Shown here: positions 23,974 to 36,300 of the stretch, one piece after another
How positions within the stretch are numbered: position 1 is the first letter of the stretch
How the letters are laid out: each line of letters begins with the position of its first letter
Assembly (NCBI RefSeq): GCF_029962835.1
Contig: NC_080577.1
Span: 3,472,001-3,536,000 of the forward strand
DNA: 64,000 nucleotides
Reading direction: 5' to 3'
Source: Magnolia sinica
Lineage: Eukaryota > Streptophyta > Magnoliopsida > Magnoliales > Magnoliaceae
Notes under the pieces: model-generated
What the model was told of the DNA's origin: nothing
The model's input: only the letters and a program-made list of their open reading frames with translations
Databases searched by the model: none
Program-made: the position numbers and the translations under genes

Positions 23974-24359
23974 TGATACTCTGGTTGCACATGACGCTTG
24001 ATACACAGGCACTTAGAAATTGTACACGTGGCATACATTAGCTCAAATCCAACTGACTAAATTGTAGAACCCACTTTCACTAGGTCAGGATCCCAAAATC
24101 ATATTAGGTGAATAATCCTAACCTCGTGGACGCCTGTATGTTGAAATAAGAGCATTAGATTTATTTTTTTATTTTTTTATTTTTTTCCACCGTTCAATAA
24201 ATCTCCCTCAATCTGATTGTCAGATAAGCAAGTATGCTCCCCCCCTGTACATCTGAACCGGAACCCACAGTTTGGCTGGTTTAATTTGAATTACTTATAT
24301 GGCACGTATGCAATTTCTAAGTGCCTGCATATCATCCATCATACTCTGCCAGAGTATCA
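23974..24359. mobile_element. MITE with TGATACTCTGG ends
   Basis: 386 bp. The outermost 11 bp, TGATACTCTGG, are perfectly inverted at the right end (CCAGAGTATCA). Further in, both arms share AGGCACTTAGAAATTG. Related copies occur at about 48700-49040 and, as partial copies, at about 490 and 22916-23252. Superfamily uncertain; no clear target duplication. Confidence 0.6.
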
Positions 24360-24677
24360 AAGTTGTTCTCTTTCCTGTTGAGATTGCCATGTAGGTGAAT
24401 TTAGATTATGTATCGATGGGCTAAACTCATATGTTTTGCACCATTTAAAAAATGGCAATGACTCATCTTCGCACTGGAGCATTCAAATTGTGGATGAAGC
24501 ATATCTCTAAAATTACACTGATTCAGAAATCCTAACCATCTAATTACTAGTTATCAAATGGATGGGTAGAAGTAAAATAGTGAGTGGACCAAATTTGAAG
24601 GGAAAATCAGACGGTTAAATGTTACCTTCTTAGTGTTTAGGTTCTGCTCTGTCCACAATTGGGTCAGTGATTTGGAT
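24360..24677. other. Intergenic, no gene recognised
   Basis: AT-rich sequence between the MITE and the large inverted repeat. Nothing further recognised. Confidence 0.5.
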
Positions 24678-25183
24678 TGTCACTCCCCAAAATTCGGTAC
24701 CCAAGTTGCCAAGCCTAAACTTGAATTCTAGGACCGTGAGTTGTATTTAAACAAAATATACATAGCAACACACAAAATTTTCATGCATTTTCAAGGCAAA
24801 CGGAGCCACTAAGAGGGGATTAACTAATATCATTTCAATTAATAATGTTTCATTAAATTATCATCAAGATTAAAATAAAATACATTGAATTATAATTAAT
24901 CTTCAAATAAACAAAAAAAAAAGTTTTCAATCTTGCCCAACTGGTTATTCATATACTAACACTGCAAAACAATCTATACGGGTGTGAACGCGACGGCTCG
25001 TAGGGTCACATCCTTATCAAAATTGAAAATTCTACGATAATATCAATATAACTCAATAACATAAATATGATCAATGATAAGTATTGAATTGAAATTTTAC
25101 ATGGCAATAATAGCGATTTGGTATCCATAATTTCAAAATGATATAAGACAATCATCCAAGATCTTTTTTAATTCAATTCAGGG

Positions 25184-25560
25184 TAGAGCACCCATATATG
25201 TTGATACTTTTAGGGAATGACCATCGGCAGAGCACCGGTGTCGATCCTTTTAGGTAATGACCCTTGGCTGAGCACCGGTGAATAAACTTTGAGGGTAATA
25301 CCCAGGGCAGAGCACCTGTGTGCATATCTTTTAAGGAATCATCTAGGGTGGGACACCCGTGTGTGCATATCTCTTAGGGAATCACCCCAAGGCAGAGCAC
25401 CCATGTGTGCATATCTTTTAGGGAATAACCCAGAGCAGAGCATTCGTGCTAATCCTTTCGGAAATGACCCTGGGCAGAACACCCGTACCGTGCTAATCCT
25501 TTCGGGAATGACCTTGGGCAAGACACCCATAAAAATACAATGATCCTTTTAAGGCAAAAC
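25184..25560. repeat. Minisatellite, about 42-bp unit, left arm
   Basis: About nine degenerate units of the form GGCAGAGCACCCGTGTG, ATATCTTTTAGGGAATGACC. Unit starts are spaced 36-46 bp apart. It is mirrored in the right arm at about 26985-27345. Confidence 0.85.
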
Positions 25561-26984
25561 ACTCATAACTTAAATACACAATAATCATCAAATAATTTTA
25601 TTCTTCAATATATAATAGTAAACAATTAAATTCCATTTACAAAATGTAATAATGACGAAATAATTTCAATATGTAACACATGAAAATAATAATAAATTCA
25701 ATCCACAACATGTAATTATAATGAATTAGATTCAATATACACACGTAATAAGAGTTAAACAAATCTAATCTACAACATATAAATACAATTAAAAAAATTC
25801 ATTTTACATGATGGTACATTAAGATAAGAATGTAAATTCACATGCTAACATAAGGTTATATTGTAATCGCAGGGTTTTCAACCAGGAAGATCACCTACCT
25901 GGTTTGATGCATAAATGGCCGATCTATTGCTAGAAGTACGTGTGTATGCTCTGAGGTCGGTTTTAGTTATATAGAATTCAACTCAGTTACACTTAAGTGA
26001 CTCGGTAACTTTTCTGATGTGAATCGATTAGATCCACACGCAAAACCATACTTATTAATCACACATACATTAGCTTTAAAGTTCTAGATAATATGAACTC
26101 AAATTTGATAAAAAGTATATGTTGACTCACTGAGTCAACGATATAATCAAAACTACTATTATGGTTTATTTCCGATTCAATAACTGGACAAGGGACTTAC
26201 CTGGTACTTGACGAATTTGGAATGTCCAAATGAGCCTTGAAGACAATCAATTTAGAAGAATCCTTCGACTGATTGAGTCGACCCGCTAATCCTTTAAACT
26301 GATTGTTTTCAAGGCTCATTTGGACATTCCACATTCATCGGGTATCAGGTAAGTCCCTTGTCCAGTCATTGAATCAAAAATAAACCATAGCAGTAGTTTT
26401 GATTGTATCAACTCAATGAGTTGACTTAGTAAGTCAATATGTATTTTTTTATCGAATTTGAGTTCATATTATCCAAAACTTCAAAGCTAATGGATGTGTG
26501 ATCAATAAGTATGGTTTTGCATGTAGATATAATTGATTCACGTCAGAAAAGTTACCGAGTCACTTAAGTATAATCGAGTTGAAATACGTATAACTAAAAC
26601 TGACCTTAGAGCATACACACGTACTTATAGCGATAGATCAACCATTTGTGCATCAAACTAGGTAGGTAATCTTCTCGGTTGAAAACCCTACGATTACAAT
26701 ATAACATTGTGTTAGCATGTGAATTTACATTTTTGTCTCAGTGTATCATGTAAAACGAATTTCTTTAATTATATTTATATGTTGTAGATTGAATTTGTTT
26801 AACTCTTATTACGTGTGTATATTGAATCTAATTCATTATAATTATATATTGTAGATTGAATTTATCATTATTTTCATGTGTTATAGATTGAAATTATTTT
26901 GTCATTATTACATTTTGTAAGTGGAATTTAGTTGTTTACTGTTATATATTGGAGAATGAAATTATTTGATGATTATTTGTATTT

Positions 26985-27345
26985 AAGTTATGAGTGCTCT
27001 GCCCTAAAAGGATCATTATATTTTTATGGGTGCCTTGCCCATGGTCATTCCCGAAATGATCGGCATGGTACGGGTGTTCTACCCAGGTTCATTTTCGAAA
27101 GGATCAGCACAAGTGCTCTTCCTTGGGTGATTCTTTAAAAGATATGCACACACAAGTGCTCCGGTGCTCTGCCCTGGGTGATTCCCTAAAAGATATGCAC
27201 ATGGGTGCTCTGTCGTAGGTATTACCATGAAAGTTTATTCACATGTGCTCTGCCGAGGGTTATTACCTAAAAGAACCAACATTAGTGCTCTGTCGAGGGT
27301 CATTCCCTAAAAGGATCAGCACACGGGTGCTCTGCCCTGAATTGA
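26985..27345. repeat. Minisatellite, about 42-bp unit, right arm
   Basis: Inverted counterpart of the left-arm array: units read GGGTGCTCTGCCCTGGGTG, ATTCCCTAAAAGATATGCAC. It has about eight or nine units. Confidence 0.85.
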
Positions 27346-27864
27346 ACCAAAAAGGATCTTGTATGATTGTCTTATATTATTTTGTTATTATGAATACCAA
27401 ATCGTTATTATTGCCATGTAAAATTTCAATTCAATACTTGTCATTGAATGTTTATGTTATTGATATTATCGTAAAATTTTCAATTTTGGGAAGGATGTGA
27501 CCTTACGAGTCGTCACGCCCACGCCTGCATAGATTGTTTTGCAGTGTTTGTATATGAAGAACCAATTGGGCAAGATTGAAGACTTTTCCTATTGTTTATT
27601 TGAAGATTAATTACAATTCAATGTATTTTATTTTAATGTAATTAAGACTTGATGATAATTTAATGAAACATTTGTTAATTGAAATGATATTAGTTTATCC
27701 CCTCTTAGTGGCTCTGTTTGCCTTGAAAATTTGTGGTTTGCTGTATATATTCTGTTTAAATACAACTCATGGTCCTGAAATTTCGGTTTGGGCCTAACCA
27801 ACTTGGTTACCGAATTTCAGGGCCTGACAGATGGTCTGGATTGCCTTAATTACAACCAAGCCAT

Positions 27865-28307
27865 TGTTAAAGGTTTGTTTGGATAAATGTTGAATTAGTC
27901 TTGGTCGTCCTATCCTATAGGAAGTCTGTTGAAATGGGTTAGTGTATCCCATTTCTTTAGGAGTACTCCAATCGTGGAACTAGTTGGTTCATATTTCTCT
28001 GGTTAGTTTGTTTATGCTTTTCTATTTAAGATGTAATTAGATCTTTAAGATGTAATCAGATCTTTAAATTAATAAATTGAATTTAATAAATTGAATTCAA
28101 TTTATTAATTTAAAGTTATTAATTTAAAGATCTGATTACATCTTAAATAAAAAATCATAAACAAACTAACCAGAGAAATAGGAACCAACTAGTTCCATGA
28201 TTGGAGTACTCCTAAAGAAATGGGATACACTAACCTATTTCAACAGACTTCCTATAGAATAGGACAACCAAGACTTAATCAACATTTATCCAAACAAACC
28301 TTTAACA
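27865..28307. mobile_element. 443-bp hairpin MITE
   Basis: The ends TGTTAAAGGTTTGTTTGGAT and their exact complement at the right border form arms of about 210 bp around an AT-rich centre made of TTAATTTAAAG/AATTCAATTTATTAA palindromes. The arms are over 90% identical by eye. The 5-bp flanks GCCAT and GTCAT may be a degraded duplication. Superfamily not certain. Confidence 0.75.
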
Positions 28308-31300
28308 GTCATATCATGTGTATGTTTGAAGAGTCGCTGCCATTTCTTAATTTGTAGCAGAAGTAACATAGGAGTATAGCTTATATCAATATCTGACCTC
28401 TGTTTCCCATTTTGCATTGAAGGATCTGATTTCTCAAATTTCAACATTTTGTTATTTGTGCAATGTCTCACGATGTGGATGATTATGTGGTTTGTGGAAT
28501 ACAATCTGTCATAATTTTAGTTACAATTCTTGAAATCATCAATTTGTATAGTTTGTAAAAAATAAAATAAAAAATTGCTTCTTTTTTTTTCCCGAGGAAC
28601 AATCACATGCAACCATTGCATGTTACACAGTGTTTTCCCTGCTAACTTGCTAACGTATTACAAGTGCAGGACATCAGAGATGTGCCAAAGGTGGGAACTG
28701 TCATGAAGATGAGCTGGCTAAAAAATGAGGTTGATCCACCCTTCAGGTGGGTCACGCCTGCATAATGAGTGGAAGGCTGAGAGTTTGACTCATTGTACAG
28801 CTGTCACCCACCTGATAAGTGGACCAGCTTGATTTTCATCCCATGGGATCTTTATGACGCTTAAATGTCCAACACAAATGACCCACCAGAGGGAGGAATG
28901 GTGTCATGTGGGAGCTGAGAATGTCAACTTCTACATGATTGTTCATTTTTTGATGCAACTGTTTCTATGATGGTTGCTTGTAATTACATGCTAGCATCAA
29001 TGACACATTTGCAGGAAGAATGGCGTCACATGCTAAGCTTAGCATGTCATGTTGTATGTGGCCGTTTGTTTTGGAATGCGTTCATTCTCCGCTATATATA
29101 GTTCTCTATTTTGTTTTTTTATTGTAGCTTTGATGTTTTGGTTCAGGTCCTTCATGTTTCGTTTTTCATTTATAGGAGATCAGAACCATCAAGACATTTG
29201 TCTTGACACAAGGAGTGGTTGGGATAATCTGTATTTTTATGATAGAAACAGGCTACTCTAAACAGTCATCCACAATGTTCATTTTATAGTTTATATTCCT
29301 TTCCTGGACTCTGTTTGTGCTTGTCATCTAAAATGTTGCACAGGCAGTGCATTCCGGGCTCCAGTCCACTGTTATTTCATCATTAAATCCCTAAAACATA
29401 AAGATTTCACATTTATAAAATTGCACGCATACACCCCATAGTTCGACATGCCAATATGTACCATAATGCCCACCTTCTTGAGATCGAGGTGTTATTACAG
29501 CTACGCCATTGTCATAACTAACCTTTTAAATGCACAGTAGTATAGAGTATTGATTCATAACTAACCTTTTAAATGCATAGTAGTATAGCGTATCGATTTC
29601 AAAGATTGTACACCTATATTTCAACACCAATGTTTAAAACTAGACTAGATGTCAAACCGACTGGGTTTAACCATTCCAGCCCAAGGTCTAAAGCATCATT
29701 GGAAACCAGTATGTATCACCCAATACACACCGGTCCATGAAACATACAGTCCATTGGCACACCATATGGTGGTGAATAATACCATATGCCAAAACTGGTT
29801 TTTAAACCATGTTCAGCATCTCTTGAAGTACCATAAATTAAATACAAGAAAAGTCAAGTCAAACATCCAAATTCTTTCTCGTAGTGGATAACCACGGTTG
29901 GCATTTGAATGGAGACCATGCTTAAAGTATGCGGACTGTTTTTGTATCCAGTTCCAGTTCAACCCCATCAGAACATCCGGTCCAGTTTTTAAATTGTTGC
30001 TCAATCCATGTTTGGTACATTAACTAAAGAGAAATGATCACATAAAATGATGTATGGCGTACAAAAGGGGTTCTACACCACCCAAATTCAAAGGAGGTGT
30101 GGAATCTTCTTTGGATTTGAAGAGGGAAGATCCTCTACTATGCGAGAATTTCTCATAAATAGAAGTAGCAAAGTGCAGCAGGTGTGCAAGTAGATGACCC
30201 GAATCAAATGCATCTGGTTTCATTCATGTTCTTACTTGTCTTACTTTAATCTTTTTTCTTTTTTTTTAAAAAATTCATTTACTATCAATCTATCATACCC
30301 TTGTCTTCTTTTTTTCTTCTTCTTCTTCTTCTTTTCAGGAGAAACCAACTGAGCTCTTGTATTCATCATCCAGCTTGTATAACACCTGGCATAGTCACGA
30401 TGGTTGAAGTCCTTCAAATTGTATTGGCTTGTAGGTGAAGAATACATCAGCTTACATGACTTTTCAACCTATAATTTGGGTGGAGAAGGTAATATCCAAT
30501 GCACTTGCAAGAGTGAAATATACACAATAAAAACACGGGGATTCATACTGCTAGCTGTTCTGACAACATTCCTTTTACAACAGTTCTGTGATAGAAAACA
30601 TCACATTTTCAAGTTTGATTTTTGCATGTTATACTTCTCTTCTTAGTTACTATGGTGTACTATATATTTTTTATTTTCAACATTGTCATGTATGGTCGAT
30701 CTGGTCCCTTTTTCACAGTTCTTCACAAGTCTTTTTGGTCATTTATGGGGGATCCGTGTATCAGCACCCATTCCTGTGAACTCTCACAAAACTGGACACA
30801 TTGAGCAATGGATGGTTTGTAATTCAGAATGAACACTATCCTGTGTTGGGAAATCATAGTGAGATGACAATCTTAACCATCTAAATGGTGATCTGCAAAT
30901 GGACAGTGGAAAAGACTGGTGATTCCTGCACCACTTGTCAGATTTTCAGTGCACGCCGGCTGTGATGAGTCGAGATCTTTTCCACACCATGTCTGTAGAC
31001 AGTAATCCTGTTCTGCAACTTGTGCACCATGTTCTATGTATATTTGTGGTGACCAGTGCAACAATCACCCCTATGTTATTGGGATCTATGCTAACACAGC
31101 TGTTTGATGGATGCAACATTTATGCCTTTTACCAGTTTCTAGCATGTTTAAAGTATCATTTGAAACCAGTTTATATTTTAGCCAGATATGTACCAGTATT
31201 ACCCATGAACGATTATACCAAATATGTACTAGTATTGTCATTGAACGATTGTCTGTACCAGCCCTGTAGCCCCAAAAAACGGTCCCATGGCCATAGGCTG

Positions 31301-33139
31301 CATTGGTGGTGAACAATGCCTGATGCAGTGAATTTTAACATTGTTTCTAGACTTGGTGTTGCCAAATGTAGAAAGGGCTGGGGTATATGTTTTACAAGTA
31401 ATCAGATGAGTTTTCAGTTTATACACAGGCCTAATTGGTCCAGAAATTTGATCTGATGGGGTCGGTGGACCATGCCCAAAATGCTCAGATGTGGTCCAGG
31501 CTAGCAAATCTTGGGAATTGTACGGCAATTTTTCTCAAAAACCTGCATTTTACCAAATAATGCCTCTATGAACTGAAATAGCTAGGCAGTGCTTTTTTGA
31601 GGAGAGATTATCCAAAGCACGTATTCCACCCCCACCCCCCCCCCCCCCCCCAAAAAAAAAAAAAAAAAACCCTAAATGTTTATTTTAGGTGCTAAATGAG
31701 CCCGCCCCTGCTGGGTTTATATTTCAACCTTGAAGGCCCATGGGTTGGAACTGGTCCTGAGTAGATAACCGAGCTGAACATGGGCTAGTCACTGAATATT
31801 TGGATGGCAGGAATGGCACCACTTGAAACAACTTTATGGCTAACATAAGTTTTGGATGAAGCTGATACTTGCCGTCCATCCAGGTCCGGGTTCAATGACC
31901 TATCGATATCATGTTGGGGGCCTTTATTCCCACTGTTTACTGTGGTATGGTCCATTTGAGCTTTGGACCTGCCTTGTGTCCTAAAACGAGCATAGGGCTG
32001 CAGGTAATCTGCACCCTGGCTAGATGTGTTGTGTAAACTTTGACAAACAACGTGACAAGGCCTTCCAGCACTGGCTGTGCCACATAAGTTGTAAGTTATC
32101 ATGTGATTAGAACTAACGCTGTGTCAAATGGACCTACAATTTCGGGGCTATTAATTACTTTACTAAAATCAGTGAATCAGCGAGTGCAGCTGCATGAGCA
32201 AGAACACATTAAAAAGAGCTAGAGAATGAATATGAGACGGTGGTGAATCACTCTTCTAATCTAGAAACTGGAGTAACGCCTTCATTGGGCATGCCCAGCT
32301 TCATGGATAGAATTGATCCAAGCCATTGACCAGGGTAGGGTGCATTTTAATCGTGTTCTGACTCTTGCACACTTGCCTGATAGGGGAAAGAAATGTATAT
32401 ATATAAAAAACTAAGCCCGCACATGTATGGCCTACAAACATTGGTAGAAGCCATGTTCAGTGCGGCCAACCAATGTTGCCCTTGGGCAGTGCCGTCCATT
32501 GCTTGAAGGGTAGCACACTCAACCCGTGTTTGTGCTCCACAAGAAAATGGGTTCATCTTATCTGCTTAAAATAATTATGCATTACGCCATATTTTCTTTT
32601 TGTATGGATAGAAAGTAATCTTGAATCTTGATAATCAACAAACTATAACATCTAATACAGACAACTTAAATGAGATGGAACTCAAGCGTGGCAACCAAAC
32701 ATGCATATTGATCGCACTTCCATTTCTCAGGAAAAAAGGCACCATCACGTGACCATTGTTCTATGAGCCATGTTGATCAGAAAACTTTCACAAGCACCCT
32801 CCCAAAATATATGATGGTGGGAGAACATTAAACACGTTTTCAAATTCTTCTAGATTCCCACCATCCACCGTTAAATGGAAGGTCATTGAAGTTCAGGCTG
32901 CCGTAGGTACAGAATGAGACTGCATCGTATCTCACACACACACACACACACACGCACGCACACACAGATAATATACTAACCAGTACAAGACTAATCGTTT
33001 TACAGTTAACTGGTTACTAAAAGCATATGCTATGGCCCATTCAACGGTTTTGTCTCCCCAGCATAGAGATGATCTGGTCTTGCTGATTTGGAAAAGGATA
33101 ACAGTAATGAGAGCATCATTCAGCCCATAATAAACAAAC
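28308..33139. other. Intergenic, no gene recognised
   Basis: About 4.8 kb with no domain-bearing reading frame on either strand. It holds a duplicated motif at 29515-29590 (CATAACTAACCTTTTAAATG twice), a (CTT)n tract at about 30308-30335, a C17-A18 junction at 31635-31669, a half Mutator-like MITE core at about 31850-32000, and an (AC)n microsatellite at 32934-32966. The last 200 bp probably include the SDE2 3' UTR. A splice-acceptor-like TGCTAAC...TGCAG stands at about 28640-28669 but has no coding partner. Confidence 0.5.
31635..31669 (+). repeat. Adjacent C17 and A18 homopolymers
   Basis: Seventeen C directly followed by eighteen A, preceded by CCACCCCCA. Confidence 0.9.
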
Positions 33140-33350
33140 TTAATTTCCATTGCCTCCTTTTGACTTGGCCAACAGCTTCTTGGGCAGCTTCTCAATAGGG
33201 GTTGTCTTCAGAAGGAAAAGCCTTGCGGCACGCTCTTGCAAGGTGCCCCCGCACTTCAATCCATGTGCTTGCAACTCCATCTTTAGCCTTTCCATGCCAA
33301 GAACCTGCCAGCCATAACAACAATGGTGCATTAGCAGTCAAGTGTCAAGA

Positions 33351-33382
<32 letters not shown>

Positions 33383-36300
33383 ATGGTAAAAGCACTCCCT
33401 TCTTTTTTCTATGTTTTTTACCCCATGTTTTCTTTTTTAATGAATGGAGGATTTTACTATAAAGTAAGAAAAAGCGGATACAACAAAACAGTAGACAATA
33501 CACAGCAAAACACCGCCCTGCACACAGACAACTAAAGCATTCGCAGCAGTAAACAAATCATTCCTACCCAACCCTTCTTTCACCAGCCTGTCAACAAATG
33601 CATTTGTGGAACAATCATCATGAGAAACTACAGAAGACCGGTCTGCGGAGAGGTCAAATGACGGCCAAGATTGCACCCAGAAACAAAATAGAATCATCAT
33701 ATATCAATATAATATATTATGCATAGATAGATATACAGAGAGCAAGAGATGTCCCTAAATCTTTTTAAATGACATGTGGGATGATTTATTGTCAATTTGA
33801 ACTGTTCATTTATTAATAATACTAGGATCAAGCCGTGCAAAAATCACACCAATCGGATGATCCTAAACATTCTCTCAATAACATGAAAAGTGGACAGCCA
33901 AGATTGAGCGGAGAAAAGAAATAGTATCATCATCTTGAAACATCTATTCCATAGATTCCACTTTGCATTGCTGATGATTTCAAAGTAGCATTTTGGTATG
34001 ATGATTCCAACTCCATAGATTCCACTTTGTATTGCATATGATTTCAAAGTAGCATTTTGGTATGATGATTCTAACCATGTGATGTATGGCTCAAAAACAA
34101 TAGATGGTTGTTAAGTTGTAACAAATTGGTCCCATTCAAAGGGATCGTCCGATCACCACAGATTGCTCCCAATGGTACTATTGAATGATGATCTGGATTG
34201 ATGATTGGACGACCCGCGTGTCATTTAAAAAGCTTTGGGAATGTTGCTAACCCACATGTGTGGAAATAAATCAAAAGAATCGTGTCCATTCTCTAGTGGC
34301 AGTGGGACCACCTGACAATGGATGCATGTCATCCGGCCTTGCCTCAGACTATTTCTTCCGATGATCTGATCACTCTCGCGATGGTTGGCTGCTAGGAGTG
34401 ACAAGAGGTCGAGTCGAGTTAGGTTTGGGTCATAATGAGGATGGGTCCAACCCAAACCCAACCCATTTATTAAACAAACTGGAAAGCTCAACCCAAACCA
34501 CTTGACTCTTTTAATAAAATATAAAAATATAAATAAAAAATAGTAATATAAAATTAAACCCTTATAGCAACTAAATTATAACCATCACAACCAAGTTTAG
34601 AGTTTTTAAATCTTATATTATATTATATAGTGTGTAGTTAGCATTTAACAATGAGGCAAGGAGCAAACCATATTCATGACCCATCGAGTCCAACCTAGCA
34701 AACCCAACCCATTTAATATTGAGTTGACAAAAGCTAACCCAAACCCAACCCATATGGAAAATGGGTAAACCCAAACCTTGACTTTCCAAGTTAGGTCTAG
34801 GTCCGGTTGGCAAGTTGGGTCAAGTTTTGCCACCTCCAGTGATTGCGACTTTACCAGGTTGAATGGATCCAAAAATGTCTTGATGCAGGACAATTAACCA
34901 CGTGCTCTAAAAGCTCAAACTGATAGAGCATGGCGAATTAATCCATTTATCTCATAGCCCGAGCCCCAAATTCATAGGTTAGGTCCTCGGCCGAACCCTC
35001 CTCATGGGCCCCAAATCCACGGGTTCCGCGGGCCGCCCACCCAGAGTGTGCCCTTGTATCTCACAGGCCACCCACTCGAGCCCGGTGTGAAAATGCCCCC
35101 GCATTATGTCTCACCTTGAAAAGTTCCTAATATCCCCATATAGGAAAATATCCCATCAACCTTCCAATGTGGGGCTTCAAGGCTAGTCTTGACCGTGGTC
35201 AAGTTGTGTTGGATACGAATGATATTTCCTAACCATTGCCATTTCGGTTTGAGGTCGTGGTTGGAAGAGTATGGATTTGCAGAAAAAAGTAAACGAGTGG
35301 TGGAGAACAATTTCGGTTTAGGATGGGGCCTGCTCAAACTAAAAAAAGTTGAAGTGCCTTATGAAAAAGTGGACTAAGGAACAATTTGGCTATTTGGAGG
35401 AGATCAAGGACTCCATTCTCCAAGACAATCTTGCTCTTGACCATAAAGAATAAGTGGACAGTGGAAGAAAGAATCAAAGGGGACTTGCTTAGGATTTCAA
35501 GAAAAAAGCTCGAGAAATATAATGGCACCAATGATGCAAAGCAACCTGACTAAAGGAGGGAAATCAGAATGCTAAACTCTTTCATGGTCTAGCATATACA
35601 CAGCAAAATCAAATTCATGGCCTCTTAATTGATGGGAGTTGAGGATAGATAAGGAGGAAATCGATGAAGCAGTGGTTGAGCTCTGGTCCAATCTCCTAAC
35701 CGATGGGGGATGGACCCAACCAACACTTGATAATCTACATTTTTGTTTGAAAGGTAACTAAAAACTTTTATTAAAAAGGAGGGGGGAACAAAGATAGAGG
35801 ATGATTAGGAATCATCCAACTAGTACAAAGATGAGAAAACCCCCTAAACTTTCTTAAAACAGCTCCATGAAATACCCATAAACGCTTTGGTGGAACTTGC
35901 CTGCTCCACAATCATTCTTTTGTTGAGGAACTTGCTCCAGGACACCTTTTGTGCGTGTGCATGTGTGTGATTAAAAGATCTGTTTTTGTTGCGCTCAACC
36001 TAGGTCACCCAAAGCACAACGATGAGAGAAGTGCCAAAATCATATTTTTCCTCCCGATCTAGCAAAAGTGCCCAGGGAAAGGAGATCCCCAACACTGTGA
36101 GTCATCCTGTGACTAGTACCCAATGTTCGAAGTATTGGTATCGCTACAAGTTTTGCTGGCCGGTAATACGGAAACAATATCATTATCGTCAATAATATCA
36201 TTGACACCCAAAAAAGCAGGGAAACATGGGGAAAACGGTGGAATTTTCAATGAAACTTCAGGACAAATTGGCATATTTAAGAATCAAATAATAGCGAAAA

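Larger units (their letters stand above)
24678..27829. repeat. 3.15-kb inverted repeat (giant palindrome or foldback element)
   Basis: The two arms, about 1.57 kb each, are inverted copies that meet near 26255-26300 with at most about 40 bp of spacer. Outer ends: TGTCA...AATTCGGTACCCAAGTTG on the left and CAACTTGGTTACCGAATT...TGACA on the right. Matching inner landmarks include GGAATGTCCAAATGAGCCTT at 26218 against AAGGCTCATTTGGACATTCC at 26311, and TTCACATGCTAACATAAGGT at 25837 against the TTGTGTTAGCATGTGAATTT region at 26708. Each arm holds a degenerate minisatellite of about 42 bp. The arms differ by scattered substitutions, by eye below 10%. There is no open reading frame of note. The flanks ATTTGGATT and GTCTGGATT are a possible imperfect 9-bp duplication. 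The type of element is not recognised. Confidence 0.9.

Noticed and set aside
25184-25560. Regular short repeats that might suggest a CRISPR-like array
   Set aside because: The units are about 42 bp, degenerate and contiguous without unique spacers, and they are mirrored in the other palindrome arm; this is a minisatellite in plant DNA.
28686-29270. Possible gene downstream of the hairpin element
   Set aside because: No reading frame longer than about 70 codons and no domain; kept only as a possible non-coding or UTR exon.
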